Shown here in pieces: positions 33,284 to 41,778 of a stretch of 64,000 nt of DNA. The first letter of the stretch is position 1. Each line of letters starts with the position of its first letter. The DNA is taken from the NCBI RefSeq assembly GCF_900104725.1, contig NZ_LT629758.1, positions 5,284,501 through 5,348,500 on the forward strand, written 5' to 3'. Under the pieces are notes generated by a model. That model did not search any database. It was not told the DNA's origin and saw only the letters and a list, made by a program, of their open reading frames with translations. This DNA is from Actinoplanes derwentensis (lineage in GTDB: Bacteria > Actinomycetota > Actinomycetes > Mycobacteriales > Micromonosporaceae). The position numbers and the translations under genes were made by a program.

Positions 33284-35040
33284 ACTCCCCTGACCTTCTT
33301 CCCGGTGGCCTTCTTCCTGTCGCCGGCACCCGGGAGACCTGGCGGGCGTTCGGTGCCGAGTTCGCCCGGATGCCGCGGCTCAGCGCGATAGCGGTGGCGT
33401 TGCTGGTCGGCGCGTCCGCCAGCCTGCTGGTCGCGCCCTGGGTGCTGGGCCGGCTGGTCGACGCCGTGATCGGCGGGGCCGGGGTGCGCGACGTGGTCGG
33501 GCAAGCCCTGGTGATCGCGGCGGCCGCGGTGATCGGCGGTCTGCTGACCGCGGCCGGCGCGGCGGTGGCGGCCCGGCTCGGTGAGACAGTGGTGGCCCGG
33601 CTGCGGGAGAAGGTCCTGGACCGGGCCCTGCACCTGCCGTCGGCCACCCTGGAGCGCAGCGGCACCGGCGACCTGGTGGCCCGGGCCGGCGACGACGTGG
33701 CGGTGGTGGCGAACGCGCTCACCGGCAGCGGCCCGGCCCTGGCCGGAGCGCTGCTCTCGGTGGTGCTCACCGCGGCCGGGCTGTTCGCGCTGGACTGGCG
33801 GCTCGGGCTGGCCGGACTGGCCGCGGCACCCGGGTACGCGCTGGCGATGCGGTGGTACCTGCCCCGGTCGGCGCCGTACTACAAGCGGGAACGGATCGTG
33901 GCCGGGGAACGGTCGCAGGCGATGGCCGGGGCGCTGCACGGGGCCGCGACGGTGCGGGCCTACCGGGTCGAGGACGACCACGTGAACCGCATCGCCGACC
34001 GGTCGGCGGCGGCCCGGGACCTGTCGCTGGACGTGTTCACGCTGTACACCCGGTTCAGCACCCGGATGAACCGGGCCGAGTACTTCGGGCTCGCCGCCGT
34101 ACTCATCGCCGGGTTCCTGCTGGTCCGCTACGACCTGGCCTCGGTCGGCGCGGCCACCGCGGCGGCCCTCTACTTCCACCGGCTGTTCAACCCGATCGGC
34201 ATGCTGCTGATGGAGGCCGACACGATCCTGCAGGTCAACGCCTCGCTGGCTCGCCTGATCGAGGTCGCCGGGCTGCCCGGCCGCACATCTGCGCCGTTGT
34301 CATCGGATCCGGCGGACGACCGTCTCGAGATCACCCTCCGGGAGCATCGGTACGACGGCGGGCCCCCGGTTCTGGCCGACGTGAAGCTGACCATCGCCCC
34401 CGGGGAGAGAGTCGCGCTCGTCGGAGCCAGCGGAGCCGGCAAGACCACCCTGGCGGCGATCGCGGCCGGGATCATCGAAGCCTCCGACGGCCAGGTCCGG
34501 CTCGGTGGGGTGCCGCTGACCGAACTGGGCGAGGAACGCACCCGGCAGCGGATCGCCCTGGTCAGCCAGGAGGTGCACGTGTTCGCCGGAACCCTGGCCG
34601 CGGACCTGCGGCTGGCCCGGCCGGACGCTTCTGACAGGGAGATGACCGCGGCGCTGGAGCGGGCCGGGGCCGACGGCTGGTTCCGGGCGCTGCCGGACGG
34701 CTTGGACACCGAGGTCGGCGAGGGCGGGCACTGGCTGACCGCGGCGCAGGCCCAGCAGCTCGCGCTGGCCCGCCTGGTGCTGGCCGACCCGGCGGTGGCG
34801 GTGCTCGACGAGGCGACGGCGGAGGCCGGCAGTGCGGGCGCCCGCGATCTGGACCGGGCCGCGGCAGCCGTCACCGAGGGCCGGACCACGCTGATCGTGG
34901 CGCACCGGCTGACCCAGGCCGCGGTCGCCGACCGGATCCTGGTGATGGATCACGGGCGGGTGGTCGAGGAGGGCAGCCACGAGACGTTACGGCAGGCCGG
35001 AGGCAGGTATGCACGGCTATGGACCGCGTGGGGGCATTAG
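33280..35040 (+). CDS. Half-size ABC exporter-type siderophore transporter, active Walker motifs (586 aa)
   Basis: Partner of the preceding half transporter. Six membrane helices (about 35-310) then an ATPase domain with canonical Walker A VALVGASGAGKTTLAAIAAG, Q-loop LVSQEVHVFAG, and Walker B VAVLDEATAEAGS. The signature is degraded: HWLTAAQAQQLALARLV instead of LSGGQ. With the previous protein's intact LSGGQ and dead Walker A/B, the dimer would have one canonical and one fully degenerate ATP site. The stop codon lies inside iron box 2. It probably moves a ferric siderophore, given the siderophore-interacting reductase downstream. Confidence 0.9.
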   Translation: MNSPDLLPGGLLPVAGTRETWRAFGAEFARMPRLSAIAVALLVGASASLLVAPWVLGRLVDAVIGGAGVRDVVGQALVIAAAAVIGGLLTAAGAAVAARLGETVVARLREKVLDRALHLPSATLERSGTGDLVARAGDDVAVVANALTGSGPALAGALLSVVLTAAGLFALDWRLGLAGLAAAPGYALAMRWYLPRSAPYYKRERIVAGERSQAMAGALHGAATVRAYRVEDDHVNRIADRSAAARDLSLDVFTLYTRFSTRMNRAEYFGLAAVLIAGFLLVRYDLASVGAATAAALYFHRLFNPIGMLLMEADTILQVNASLARLIEVAGLPGRTSAPLSSDPADDRLEITLREHRYDGGPPVLADVKLTIAPGERVALVGASGAGKTTLAAIAAGIIEASDGQVRLGGVPLTELGEERTRQRIALVSQEVHVFAGTLAADLRLARPDASDREMTAALERAGADGWFRALPDGLDTEVGEGGHWLTAAQAQQLALARLVLADPAVAVLDEATAEAGSAGARDLDRAAAAVTEGRTTLIVAHRLTQAAVADRILVMDHGRVVEEGSHETLRQAGGRYARLWTAWGH

Positions 35041-35055
35041 GTTAGGGTAGCCTAA
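35037..35055. promoter_or_regulatory. IdeR/DtxR-type iron box 2
   Basis: TTAGGTTAGGGTAGCCTAA matches 17 of 19 positions of the IdeR consensus TTAGGTTAGGCTAACCTAA. It overlaps the stop codon of the second ABC gene and ends 2 bp before the ATG of the siderophore-interacting protein. That position implies a leaderless or nearly leaderless transcript whose promoter is covered by the repressor. Confidence 0.93.
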
Positions 35056-35057
35056 CT

Positions 35058-35867
35058 ATGGCGAACTTCAAGATCCGTAAGCCGGTCGATCCCCACGTGC
35101 TGCTCCTCGAAGTGGTCACCAGCGAACGGGTGTCGGCGAACGTGGTCCGGGTGACCCTCGGCGGCGAAGGGCTGGACCGCTTCACCCCACTCGGCTTCGA
35201 CCAGTGGTTCCGGCTCTTCCTGCCCCGCCCCGGCCAGGACACGCTCAAGCTGCCGACCCGCACGTCCGGGCTGTGGTACGCGCAGTACCTGGCGACCGCC
35301 AAGCCGAAACGGCCGATCGTGCGCAACTACACGGTCCGGGCATACCGGCCGGGCGGTCTCGACGTCGACTTCGTCGTGCACGTGGACGCCGACGGGCACA
35401 GCGGCCCGGCCAGCGCGTTCGCCCTCGCGGCCAAACCCGGCGACCAGGTCGGGCTGCTCGACCAGGGAGTCGGCTACCACCCGCGGGCCGAACACGACTG
35501 GACGCTGCTGGTCGCCGACGAGACCGGGCTGCCCGCGGTCGCCGGCATCTGCGCGTCGCTGCCCGACGACGCTCAAGGGGTGGCGATCGTCGAACTGCCG
35601 TCTCTCGACGACACCCAGGACTTCCGGGTGCCGGATGGTGTCGACCTGCGCTGGGTGGCACGCGACGGCGGTCACGGCGTACCCGGGAAGCTCGCTCTGG
35701 AGACACTGACCGCGGCCGAACTGCCCACGTCACCGGTCTGGGCCTACCTGGTCGGCGAGTCGGCCCTGGTCACCGGCGGCCGCCGGCACCTGGTCCAGGA
35801 CCGCGCCGTGCCGAAGACGAACATCGACTTCATCGGCTACTGGCGGCACGGCCACGCGGCCATGTAG
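35058..35867 (+). CDS. Siderophore-interacting protein (FAD/NAD(P)H ferric-siderophore reductase, 269 aa)
   Basis: Releases iron from imported ferric siderophores by reduction in the cytoplasm. The FAD-binding 9 domain contains LTVxR-like VVRVTLGGEGLDRFTPLGFD and the FAD signature RNYTVRAYRPGGLDVDFVVH (the RxYTxR motif). Gly-rich AAKPGDQVGLLDQGVGYHP and DETGLPAVAGICASLP follow. The C-terminal SIP domain ends WAYLVGESALVTGGRRHLVQ and FIGYWRHGHAAM. ATG at 35058 has no RBS and lies right after iron box 2. The 3' end overlaps the histidine kinase gene on the other strand by 38 bp. Confidence 0.94.
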   Translation: MANFKIRKPVDPHVLLLEVVTSERVSANVVRVTLGGEGLDRFTPLGFDQWFRLFLPRPGQDTLKLPTRTSGLWYAQYLATAKPKRPIVRNYTVRAYRPGGLDVDFVVHVDADGHSGPASAFALAAKPGDQVGLLDQGVGYHPRAEHDWTLLVADETGLPAVAGICASLPDDAQGVAIVELPSLDDTQDFRVPDGVDLRWVARDGGHGVPGKLALETLTAAELPTSPVWAYLVGESALVTGGRRHLVQDRAVPKTNIDFIGYWRHGHAAM

Positions 35868-37131
35868 GCAGGCGCAGTCGGATCACCGTGCCGCCGGCCG
35901 GGTTGCCGTCCACCTCGATCAGGCCACCGTGCCGTTCCACGATCCGCATGCAGGTGGACAGGCCGATGCCGTGCCCCTTGCGGGCGGCCGGATCCACCTG
36001 GGCGAACATGTCGAACACCCGGTCCCGGTGTTCCGGCGGGATACCCAGGCCGTTGTCGGTGACCGCGACCACCCAGCCACCCGGCTCGGGCGTGCAGCTC
36101 ACCGACACGGCCGGCGGCCGGTCCGGGTGGCGGTACTTGATCGCGTTGTCGACCAGGTTCTGCAACAGTTGCCGTAGCAGCGTCGGGTCGCCGTCGACCG
36201 AGGGCAGCACCCCGTCGACCGTCACGGTGGCCCCGGCGGACACGATCAGTGCCCGCAGGTCGGCCCGCATCTGGGCGGCCACGTCGTTCAGGTCCACCCG
36301 CACCGACTGGCGCGGGGCGTGACCGGCCCGCGCGTACTCCAGAAGGGCCTGAACCAGCTCCTGCATCCGGTTCAGCGCCCGGCCCGCGCCGGTGACCCAC
36401 TTCGCGCCCCGCTCGTCCAGCTGCTCGCCGTAGACCTGGCCGAACATCTCCAGGAAGCCACTGGCGCTGGCCAGCGGCCGCACCAGGTCGTGGCTGACCG
36501 CCGCGGCGAAGCCCTCCAGCTCGTCGTTGGAACGCCGCAGCTCATCGACAGCGGCGGTGAGCTGTGACTCCCGCTCGGCGATCTCGGCGTGCGCGCGTTT
36601 CGTCTTGCGGGCCAGGTCGGCGCTGATCCGGGCCTGCCGGCGGCGCTCGAACAGGCCGACGATCACCTGCGCCAGATCTTCCAGACGGGCGAGCTGGTCC
36701 CCGCTCAGTTCCTTGACGACCGAGTCGAAGACGCAGAGGGTGCCGAGGGCGTGCCCGGACGGGCTGATCAGCGGCGCCGAGGTGTAGAAACGGACGTCGG
36801 CCATCCGGCCGTCCACCCACGGGTTCCCGGCGTAGACGGGACTCCGCCGGGCGTCCGGCAGGTACACCACCACACCGTCACGGAACGCGATGTCACACAT
36901 CGAGTCGGACCGGGCCGAGTCACCACCCTGGAATCCGGTGGTCGTGAGCTGACACTGCCGGTTCTCGTCGATCAGGTTCAGCGACGCGTTCGCGCCCCCG
37001 GCCACCATCGCGGCGACCCGGACCACCGCGCTCAGCTCGTCGTCGGCGGGCGCGTCCAGCAGGCGGTACTCGTGCAGCGCGGCCAGCCGGTCGAGTTCAC
37101 GATCCGGGCGCTCGATGACTAGTGTCGACAC
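35830..37131 (-). CDS. Cytoplasmic GAF sensor histidine kinase (433 aa)
   Basis: GAF domain (about 10-170, RLAALHEYRLLDAPADDELS, SLNLIDENRQCQL, PLISPSGHALGTLCVFD), a coiled-coil linker, then HisKA with AAAVSHDLVRPLASASGF and HATPase_c with LVDNAIKYRHPDRPP, VTDNGLGIPPEHRD and GHGIGLSTCMRIVERHGG. This is the phytochrome-like HWE-free GAF kinase type in which the GAF binds a small ligand or redox centre. No membrane helix. GTG at 37131 begins MSTLVIERPDRELDRL with GGGG just upstream; the longer open frame is Arg-rich and unlikely. A micro-peptide gene lies 111 bp upstream on the same strand. Its partner may be one of the orphan receivers. Confidence 0.9.
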   Translation of the reverse strand: MSTLVIERPDRELDRLAALHEYRLLDAPADDELSAVVRVAAMVAGGANASLNLIDENRQCQLTTTGFQGGDSARSDSMCDIAFRDGVVVYLPDARRSPVYAGNPWVDGRMADVRFYTSAPLISPSGHALGTLCVFDSVVKELSGDQLARLEDLAQVIVGLFERRRQARISADLARKTKRAHAEIAERESQLTAAVDELRRSNDELEGFAAAVSHDLVRPLASASGFLEMFGQVYGEQLDERGAKWVTGAGRALNRMQELVQALLEYARAGHAPRQSVRVDLNDVAAQMRADLRALIVSAGATVTVDGVLPSVDGDPTLLRQLLQNLVDNAIKYRHPDRPPAVSVSCTPEPGGWVVAVTDNGLGIPPEHRDRVFDMFAQVDPAARKGHGIGLSTCMRIVERHGGLIEVDGNPAGGTVIRLRLPTWPRGRAASSR

Positions 37132-37242
37132 GCCCCGCAGATCGGCAGCAACGGCTCGCGCTTTAGCAGCCCGGCCGCCGGTTCGATCGCCGGAACGGGT
37201 GGGCCGCCGAGCCGGTAGCAGCGAGCCCACCGCGTCGCCGGG

Positions 37243-37344
37243 CTAGATCCAGTACATCGCCTCGGCGTGGGCCGGGCTGGCTGTCATCACCGCCCCGAAC
37301 ACCACGACGCTCGCCAGCCAGAGCCTGATCAATCCACGCATCAT
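37243..37344 (-). CDS. Secreted micro-peptide precursor (33 aa)
   Basis: Short gene with a strong RBS (AGGGGGA ending one base before the ATG at 37344; a second ATG follows at once). The product is a textbook Sec signal peptide: MMRGLIRLW basic start, hydrophobic core LASVVVFGAVM, and TASPAHA cleavage site. Only EAMYWI would remain after processing. The gene precedes the GAF histidine kinase on the same strand. No family was recognised. It could be a signalling peptide precursor, an attenuator-like leader, or a decayed secreted-protein gene. Confidence 0.65.
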   Translation of the reverse strand: MMRGLIRLWLASVVVFGAVMTASPAHAEAMYWI

Positions 37345-37526
37345 GTCCCCCTGTCGTCACAGCCGCCAAAGAGGGAAACGAGCTAGTTGATCAATCGTGG
37401 CGGGGGCTGTTTCTCCGCTGTGTCCCCGGCGTCAGATCCTTAGCGGGAATATAAGTATCGAACGATTTGACCCTCGCGCCCGTATCGGTGAGCGGCAACA
37501 TCACCGGAGGGGTTCGGGAGGCTACT

Positions 37527-38807
37527 GTGGCGCGGACTGGTATCGATACGTCCATCCTGCACAAGGGCTCGCACAGCGCGTCGTACTTCGACATCGCGCG
37601 GGCGGCGGGTGAGGGTGTGGAGATCGTCGACTTCTGCATCCCGTGCAACCCGTACTTCCCGACGCCGGAGATGTTCGACGAACTGTCACGGGACTTGAAG
37701 AGCATCCTCAAGTACTACCCGAGCGACTCGTCGACGATCACCAAGAAGCTGGCCTCCGTGCTGGGCCTGCACCCGCAGACGGTGGCGATGGCGAACGGCT
37801 CCACCGAGCTGATCACCTGGATCGACCACCTGCTGATCAAGGAGAGCGTGGCGATCCCGATCCCGACCTTCGGGCGCTGGACCGACCAGCCGATGGAGAC
37901 CGGCAAGCGGGTGGACATGTTCCCGCTGCAGGAGCGGGACGGGTTCCGGCTGGATCTGGAGGAGTACGTCGAGTTCATCCGGGAGCGCAAGTCCCGGGTC
38001 GCGGTGGTCTGCAACGTCAACAACCCGGACGGGCACTACATCCCGCGGCGTGACGTGATCCGGTTCATGGACGCGCTCAGTGACCTGGACCTGGTCGTGG
38101 TCGACGAGTCGTTCATCGACTTCTCCGACGCCGAGCGGTACCCGTCGGTCGGGCCGGACGCGGTGATCCGCCCGAACACGGTGGTGCTGAAGAGCCTGGG
38201 CAAGAACTTCGGTCTGCACGGCATCCGGTTCGGCTACATGCTGGCCAACCCGGCGATCGCCGGCAAGATCGCGAAGAATCTGCCCAAGTGGAACCTGAAC
38301 TCCCTCGCGGAGAAGGTGGTCCACATGATCTCCGACCACGAGATGGAGTACGAGGAGAGCCTGCGCCTGCTCAGCCGGGACCGCCGTTCGATGGGCCGGG
38401 AGCTGCAGCGCATCCAGGGCCTGACGGTCTTCCCGTCGCAGGGCAACTTCTTCCTGGTCAAGCTGCCGACCGAGTGGTCGGGGGTGGCGCTGCGCGACTA
38501 TCTGGTCGCCAACCACGGCATCATGACCCGCGAGTGCGGCAACAAGCTCGGCATGACCAGCCAGTTCATGCGCCTGGTGGTACGCCCGGCCGCGGACGTG
38601 GACCGCCTGGTCGACGGCATGCTCGATTACGGGCAGCGGTTCCACAGCCGGTCGGCGTACGACAGTGACCCGCTGGAGAACGCCCGCCCGGAACCGGGCC
38701 GCCGCTGGGCCGACACCTCGTACGACGAGCAGCCGGACAACCTGGTGCAGTACCCGGGCCAGCGTGGCGGGGCCGACTACACCGCACGCCGCGCCGCCGT
38801 CGGCTGA
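37527..38807 (+). CDS. Class I/II PLP-dependent aminotransferase, HisC/CobD-like (426 aa)
   Basis: Fold type I aminotransferase related to histidinol-phosphate aminotransferase and threonine-phosphate decarboxylase. Seen: LKYYPSDSSTITKKLA, MANGSTELITWIDHL for the phosphate-binding turn, VCNVNNPDGHYIPR with the PLP-stacking asparagine, VVVDESFIDFSD with the PLP-N1 aspartate, SLGKNFGLHGIRFGYMLANP with Schiff-base lysine K226, and SQFMRLVVRPA with the carboxylate arginine. GTG at 37527 has GGGAGG 6 nt upstream; the earlier in-frame TTG at 37467 has none. Substrate unknown. A terminal 50-residue tail is polar and disordered. It is followed by a 12-bp inverted repeat that covers the next gene's RBS. 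Confidence 0.88.
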   Translation: MARTGIDTSILHKGSHSASYFDIARAAGEGVEIVDFCIPCNPYFPTPEMFDELSRDLKSILKYYPSDSSTITKKLASVLGLHPQTVAMANGSTELITWIDHLLIKESVAIPIPTFGRWTDQPMETGKRVDMFPLQERDGFRLDLEEYVEFIRERKSRVAVVCNVNNPDGHYIPRRDVIRFMDALSDLDLVVVDESFIDFSDAERYPSVGPDAVIRPNTVVLKSLGKNFGLHGIRFGYMLANPAIAGKIAKNLPKWNLNSLAEKVVHMISDHEMEYEESLRLLSRDRRSMGRELQRIQGLTVFPSQGNFFLVKLPTEWSGVALRDYLVANHGIMTRECGNKLGMTSQFMRLVVRPAADVDRLVDGMLDYGQRFHSRSAYDSDPLENARPEPGRRWADTSYDEQPDNLVQYPGQRGGADYTARRAAVG

Positions 38808-38816
38808 CACTCAGTT

Positions 38817-38877
38817 CACTCGCTCCCCCGCCGATAGGCAGGTGTGACCCCGATGGGGCGCGCCCGGGGAGCGAGTG
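38817..38877 (+). promoter_or_regulatory. Inverted repeat hiding the RBS and start codon of the MASE1 kinase
   Basis: CACTCGCTCCCC (38817-38828) is the exact reverse complement of GGGGAGCGAGTG (38866-38877), with a 37-nt spacer that itself contains CCCCGATGGGG. The right arm holds the ribosome-binding GGGGAG and the GTG start of the next gene. In a transcript reading through from the aminotransferase gene the start would be paired; a transcript starting inside the loop would be free. It may also act as a terminator. Confidence 0.65.
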
Positions 38878-40548
38878 ATGACGTACCGACGATCGCTGGC
38901 ACGCACCGGTGTCTTCGCCGTGGCGTTCCTGATCTCGGTGCTGGCCGGGCGTCTCACCGTCATGGACGCCTCCGACCTCAGCATGGTCTGGCCCGCCGCG
39001 GGTGTCGCGGTGGTCTGGTTCTGTGCCCAGCGCCAGGCTCCCGTTCGCTGGGCGGACGCCGCCGCACTCGCCGTGATCACCCTGGTGGTGAACACGGCGA
39101 CCGGAGCGTCCCTGGCGTTGGCGGTGGTGTTCACGGTCGCCAACCTGGTCCAGATCGGGGTCTTCCTGCGCCTGATCGACAGGTGGCGGCCGGGGCTGGC
39201 GGACGGGACGATGCGAGGCCCGCGTGACCTGTGGGTGCTGCTGGGCGCCTCGTTCGCCGCGACGGCGGCGGGGGCGGCGGCCGGGCCGACCGGCATGTGG
39301 CTGATCACCGATCAGCACTCGTGGTCGGCCACCCTGGTCTGGCTGGCCCGCAACACCGCGAGCATCCTGCTGATCGGCGGGGCCGGTCTCACCCTGCCGC
39401 ACGCCCTGGCGGTCCGCCGGGGCGCTGTCGTCCCGTCCCGGGCCCGGCTCGCCGAGTACGCCGCCCTCGCCCTCTGTTCGGGCGCGGCCTACTGGTTCGG
39501 TTTCGTCCAGGATCGCCATCTGCCGGTCACGTTCCTGCTGATCGCGGTGACCGTCTGGGTGGGTGTCCGGTTCCCCACCCCGTTCGTGGTGGTGCACGGT
39601 CTGCTCGTGGGCACGATCACGATGCTGATCACGCTGAGCGGCCACGGATCATTCGCGGACATCGCCGATCCGGCCACCCGGGCTTTCGTGGCGCAGTTGT
39701 TCGTCGCCGTGGTGGCCGTGGTCGGGCTGGCCCTGGCGCTCGGCCGCGACGAGCGGGACGCCCTGATCGCCGCGCTGGCCGCCGAGAAGGCGCAGCTGGC
39801 GGCGCAGCGCGAGGAGTTGACCAGTTTCGCCGAGGTGGCGGCGCACGACCTGCTCAGCCCGCTGACCTCGATCAGCGGGTGGGCGGAGGTGGCCACCACG
39901 GCGGTCGAGCAGCTGCCGGCGAACCCGTCGGCGGATCAGGCCCGCGACGGTCTGGTCCGGGTCTCCCGGTCGGCGACGCGGATGCGGGAGCTGATCGACG
40001 ACCTGCTCGGCTACGCCACCGCGCGGGAGGCGATCGTCGCACCGGCCGTGATGGATCTGGCGGCGACGCTGGCCGAGGTGACCGTGGCCCGGCTGGACGC
40101 GGCGATCGCGGGCGGGCTGCCGCCGCCCCGGTTCCAGGTGGCCGACCTGCCGCCGGTCCGGGCCGACCCGATGCTGGTGCGGCAGTTGCTGGACAACCTG
40201 ATCGGCAACGCGATCAAGTACACCGCGCCGGGGGTGACCCCGATGCTGACGGTGACCGCGACCGGGGACGGCCCGATGGTGCGGGTCTGCGTCGCGGACA
40301 ACGGGATCGGCATCCCAGCCGGCCAGCACGACCAGATCTTCGGCCGGTTCCATCGGGCCCACCCGTCACTGGGGTACGCCGGAACCGGTCTCGGTCTGGG
40401 CATCTGCAAGCGGATCGTGGAACGGCACGGCGGCACGATCGTGGCCGGCGACAACCCGGGAGGCGGTTCCCGGTTCGTCTTCACCCTCCCGTCGGCGGCC
40501 CGTGCCGGGATACCCGAACCGGTCCAGGATTCCGCTCAGGTCGGCTGA
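38875..40548 (+). CDS. MASE1-domain sensor histidine kinase (557 aa)
   Basis: Eight-helix MASE1-type membrane sensor (about 10-290; MVWPAAGVAVVWFCAQRQAP is the characteristic early motif), short coiled coil, HisKA with VAAHDLLSPLTSISGWAEVA, and HATPase_c with LIGNAIKYTAPG, VADNGIGIPAGQHDQ and GTGLGLGICKRIVERHGGTI. All kinase motifs are intact. GTG at 38875 or ATG at 38878 (GGGGAG 6 nt before the ATG). It ends 11 bp before the next kinase gene, with which it forms a two-kinase operon. Ligand of MASE1 domains is mostly unknown. Confidence 0.93.
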   Translation: MMTYRRSLARTGVFAVAFLISVLAGRLTVMDASDLSMVWPAAGVAVVWFCAQRQAPVRWADAAALAVITLVVNTATGASLALAVVFTVANLVQIGVFLRLIDRWRPGLADGTMRGPRDLWVLLGASFAATAAGAAAGPTGMWLITDQHSWSATLVWLARNTASILLIGGAGLTLPHALAVRRGAVVPSRARLAEYAALALCSGAAYWFGFVQDRHLPVTFLLIAVTVWVGVRFPTPFVVVHGLLVGTITMLITLSGHGSFADIADPATRAFVAQLFVAVVAVVGLALALGRDERDALIAALAAEKAQLAAQREELTSFAEVAAHDLLSPLTSISGWAEVATTAVEQLPANPSADQARDGLVRVSRSATRMRELIDDLLGYATAREAIVAPAVMDLAATLAEVTVARLDAAIAGGLPPPRFQVADLPPVRADPMLVRQLLDNLIGNAIKYTAPGVTPMLTVTATGDGPMVRVCVADNGIGIPAGQHDQIFGRFHRAHPSLGYAGTGLGLGICKRIVERHGGTIVAGDNPGGGSRFVFTLPSAARAGIPEPVQDSAQVG

Positions 40549-40559
40549 GCGGTGGCCGA

Positions 40560-41762
40560 ATGGCAGTCGTGGAACGCGAACCTGCTGTCCCGAACGAGCA
40601 AGCCAGACTTGAGGCGCTGTACTCCTACCAGGTGCTGGACCGGCCCCGGCCGGCAGTTCTGGACGATCTGACCCGACTGGCCGCATCGATGTTCGACGCG
40701 CCGATCTCGGCGATCTCGCTGATCGACCGGGAGCGGCAGTGGTTCGCCGGCAGTCACGGGATCGCCGACGCGCAGACCCCGCTCGAGGTGTCGTTCTGCC
40801 GCTATCTGGTGCCGACCGGCCGGCCGCTGATCGTTCCGGACGCGACCCGCGACGACCGGTTCCGCGACTACCCGAACGTGACGGGGACACCGAACATCCG
40901 CTTCTACGCGGGGGCGCCGCTCGTCGACGAGGACGGGCACGTGCTCGGCGCGCTGTGTGTGGTCGACGACGAACCGCGTGAGGTCGACGATCGCCAGATG
41001 AGCGATCTGGTGATGTTCGCCGGGCAGGCGGCGGCGCATCTGTCGGCGATCCGTACCCGGCTGCGGATGTCGGACCTCGGTGACGAGCTGTCCCGGGCGT
41101 CCCAGCGCGAGGACGACCTGATCGCGACGATCACCCATGAGCTGCGTACGCCGGTCGCCTCCATCCAGGGTTATCTGGAGCTGCTCGGCGACCAGGAGGC
41201 GGACCTGGCCCCGTACCGCAGTCTGATCGAGCCGATCCACCGCAACGGCGAGCGCCTGGTGTCGATGGTCGACCATCTGCTGGCCGGCACCCGCCCGGCG
41301 GAGGCTCCGCTGACCGGACCGGCCGGCGTCGTCGAACTGGACACCGTGCTGGACGCCGCGTTGCAGACCTGCCGGCCGCTGATCGCGCTGCGGTCCGAGA
41401 CGGTGCTGGTGCTCCGGGACGGCGCGGTCGCGGTGCGGGCTGATCTGGCCCGCCTGGCCGATGCCGTGAGCCAGTTGGTGCGCAACGCGCTGCTGTTCAC
41501 CCCGGCCGATCGCCCGATCATGATCAAAACCGGGCACCAGCCGCGGCCGTACGTGGAAGTAGCCGACTGCGGCATCGGCATCCCCGAGGACGAGCTGCCG
41601 TACGTCTTCGATCGCTTCCATCGTGGCCGGCACGCGCGCGAGCAGGCCGTACCCGGCGTGGGTCTGGGTCTGACCATCGCCCGCAACATCGCCGAGTCCC
41701 ACCAGGGGACGGTGACGGTGACCGGCACCCCGTCCGGGACCGTCGCCCGCCTCACCCTCTGA
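40560..41762 (+). CDS. GAF sensor histidine kinase (400 aa)
   Basis: Soluble kinase. GAF domain (about 12-165; RLEALYSYQVLDRPRPAVLD, AISLIDRERQWFAGSHG, FYAGAPLVDEDGHVLGALCV), HisKA with IATITHELRTPVASIQGYLE, and HATPase_c with LVRNALLFTPADRP, VADCGIGIPEDELPYVFDRF and GVGLGLTIARNIAESHQG. The N-terminal SFCRYLVPTGRPLIVPDATR segment recurs in GAF proteins of this genus. ATG at 40560 is 11 bp past the MASE1 kinase stop; the long open frame upstream in the same phase is antisense-like shadow. Likely cytoplasmic partner or modulator of the MASE1 kinase. Confidence 0.9.
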   Translation: MAVVEREPAVPNEQARLEALYSYQVLDRPRPAVLDDLTRLAASMFDAPISAISLIDRERQWFAGSHGIADAQTPLEVSFCRYLVPTGRPLIVPDATRDDRFRDYPNVTGTPNIRFYAGAPLVDEDGHVLGALCVVDDEPREVDDRQMSDLVMFAGQAAAHLSAIRTRLRMSDLGDELSRASQREDDLIATITHELRTPVASIQGYLELLGDQEADLAPYRSLIEPIHRNGERLVSMVDHLLAGTRPAEAPLTGPAGVVELDTVLDAALQTCRPLIALRSETVLVLRDGAVAVRADLARLADAVSQLVRNALLFTPADRPIMIKTGHQPRPYVEVADCGIGIPEDELPYVFDRFHRGRHAREQAVPGVGLGLTIARNIAESHQGTVTVTGTPSGTVARLTL

Positions 41763-41778
41763 GCCGGAACTGCCGGGC

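Noticed and set aside
39231..40559. Extension of the second GAF kinase upstream to give an 843-residue protein
   Set aside because: The added part is an Arg/Gly-rich out-of-phase reading of the MASE1 kinase.
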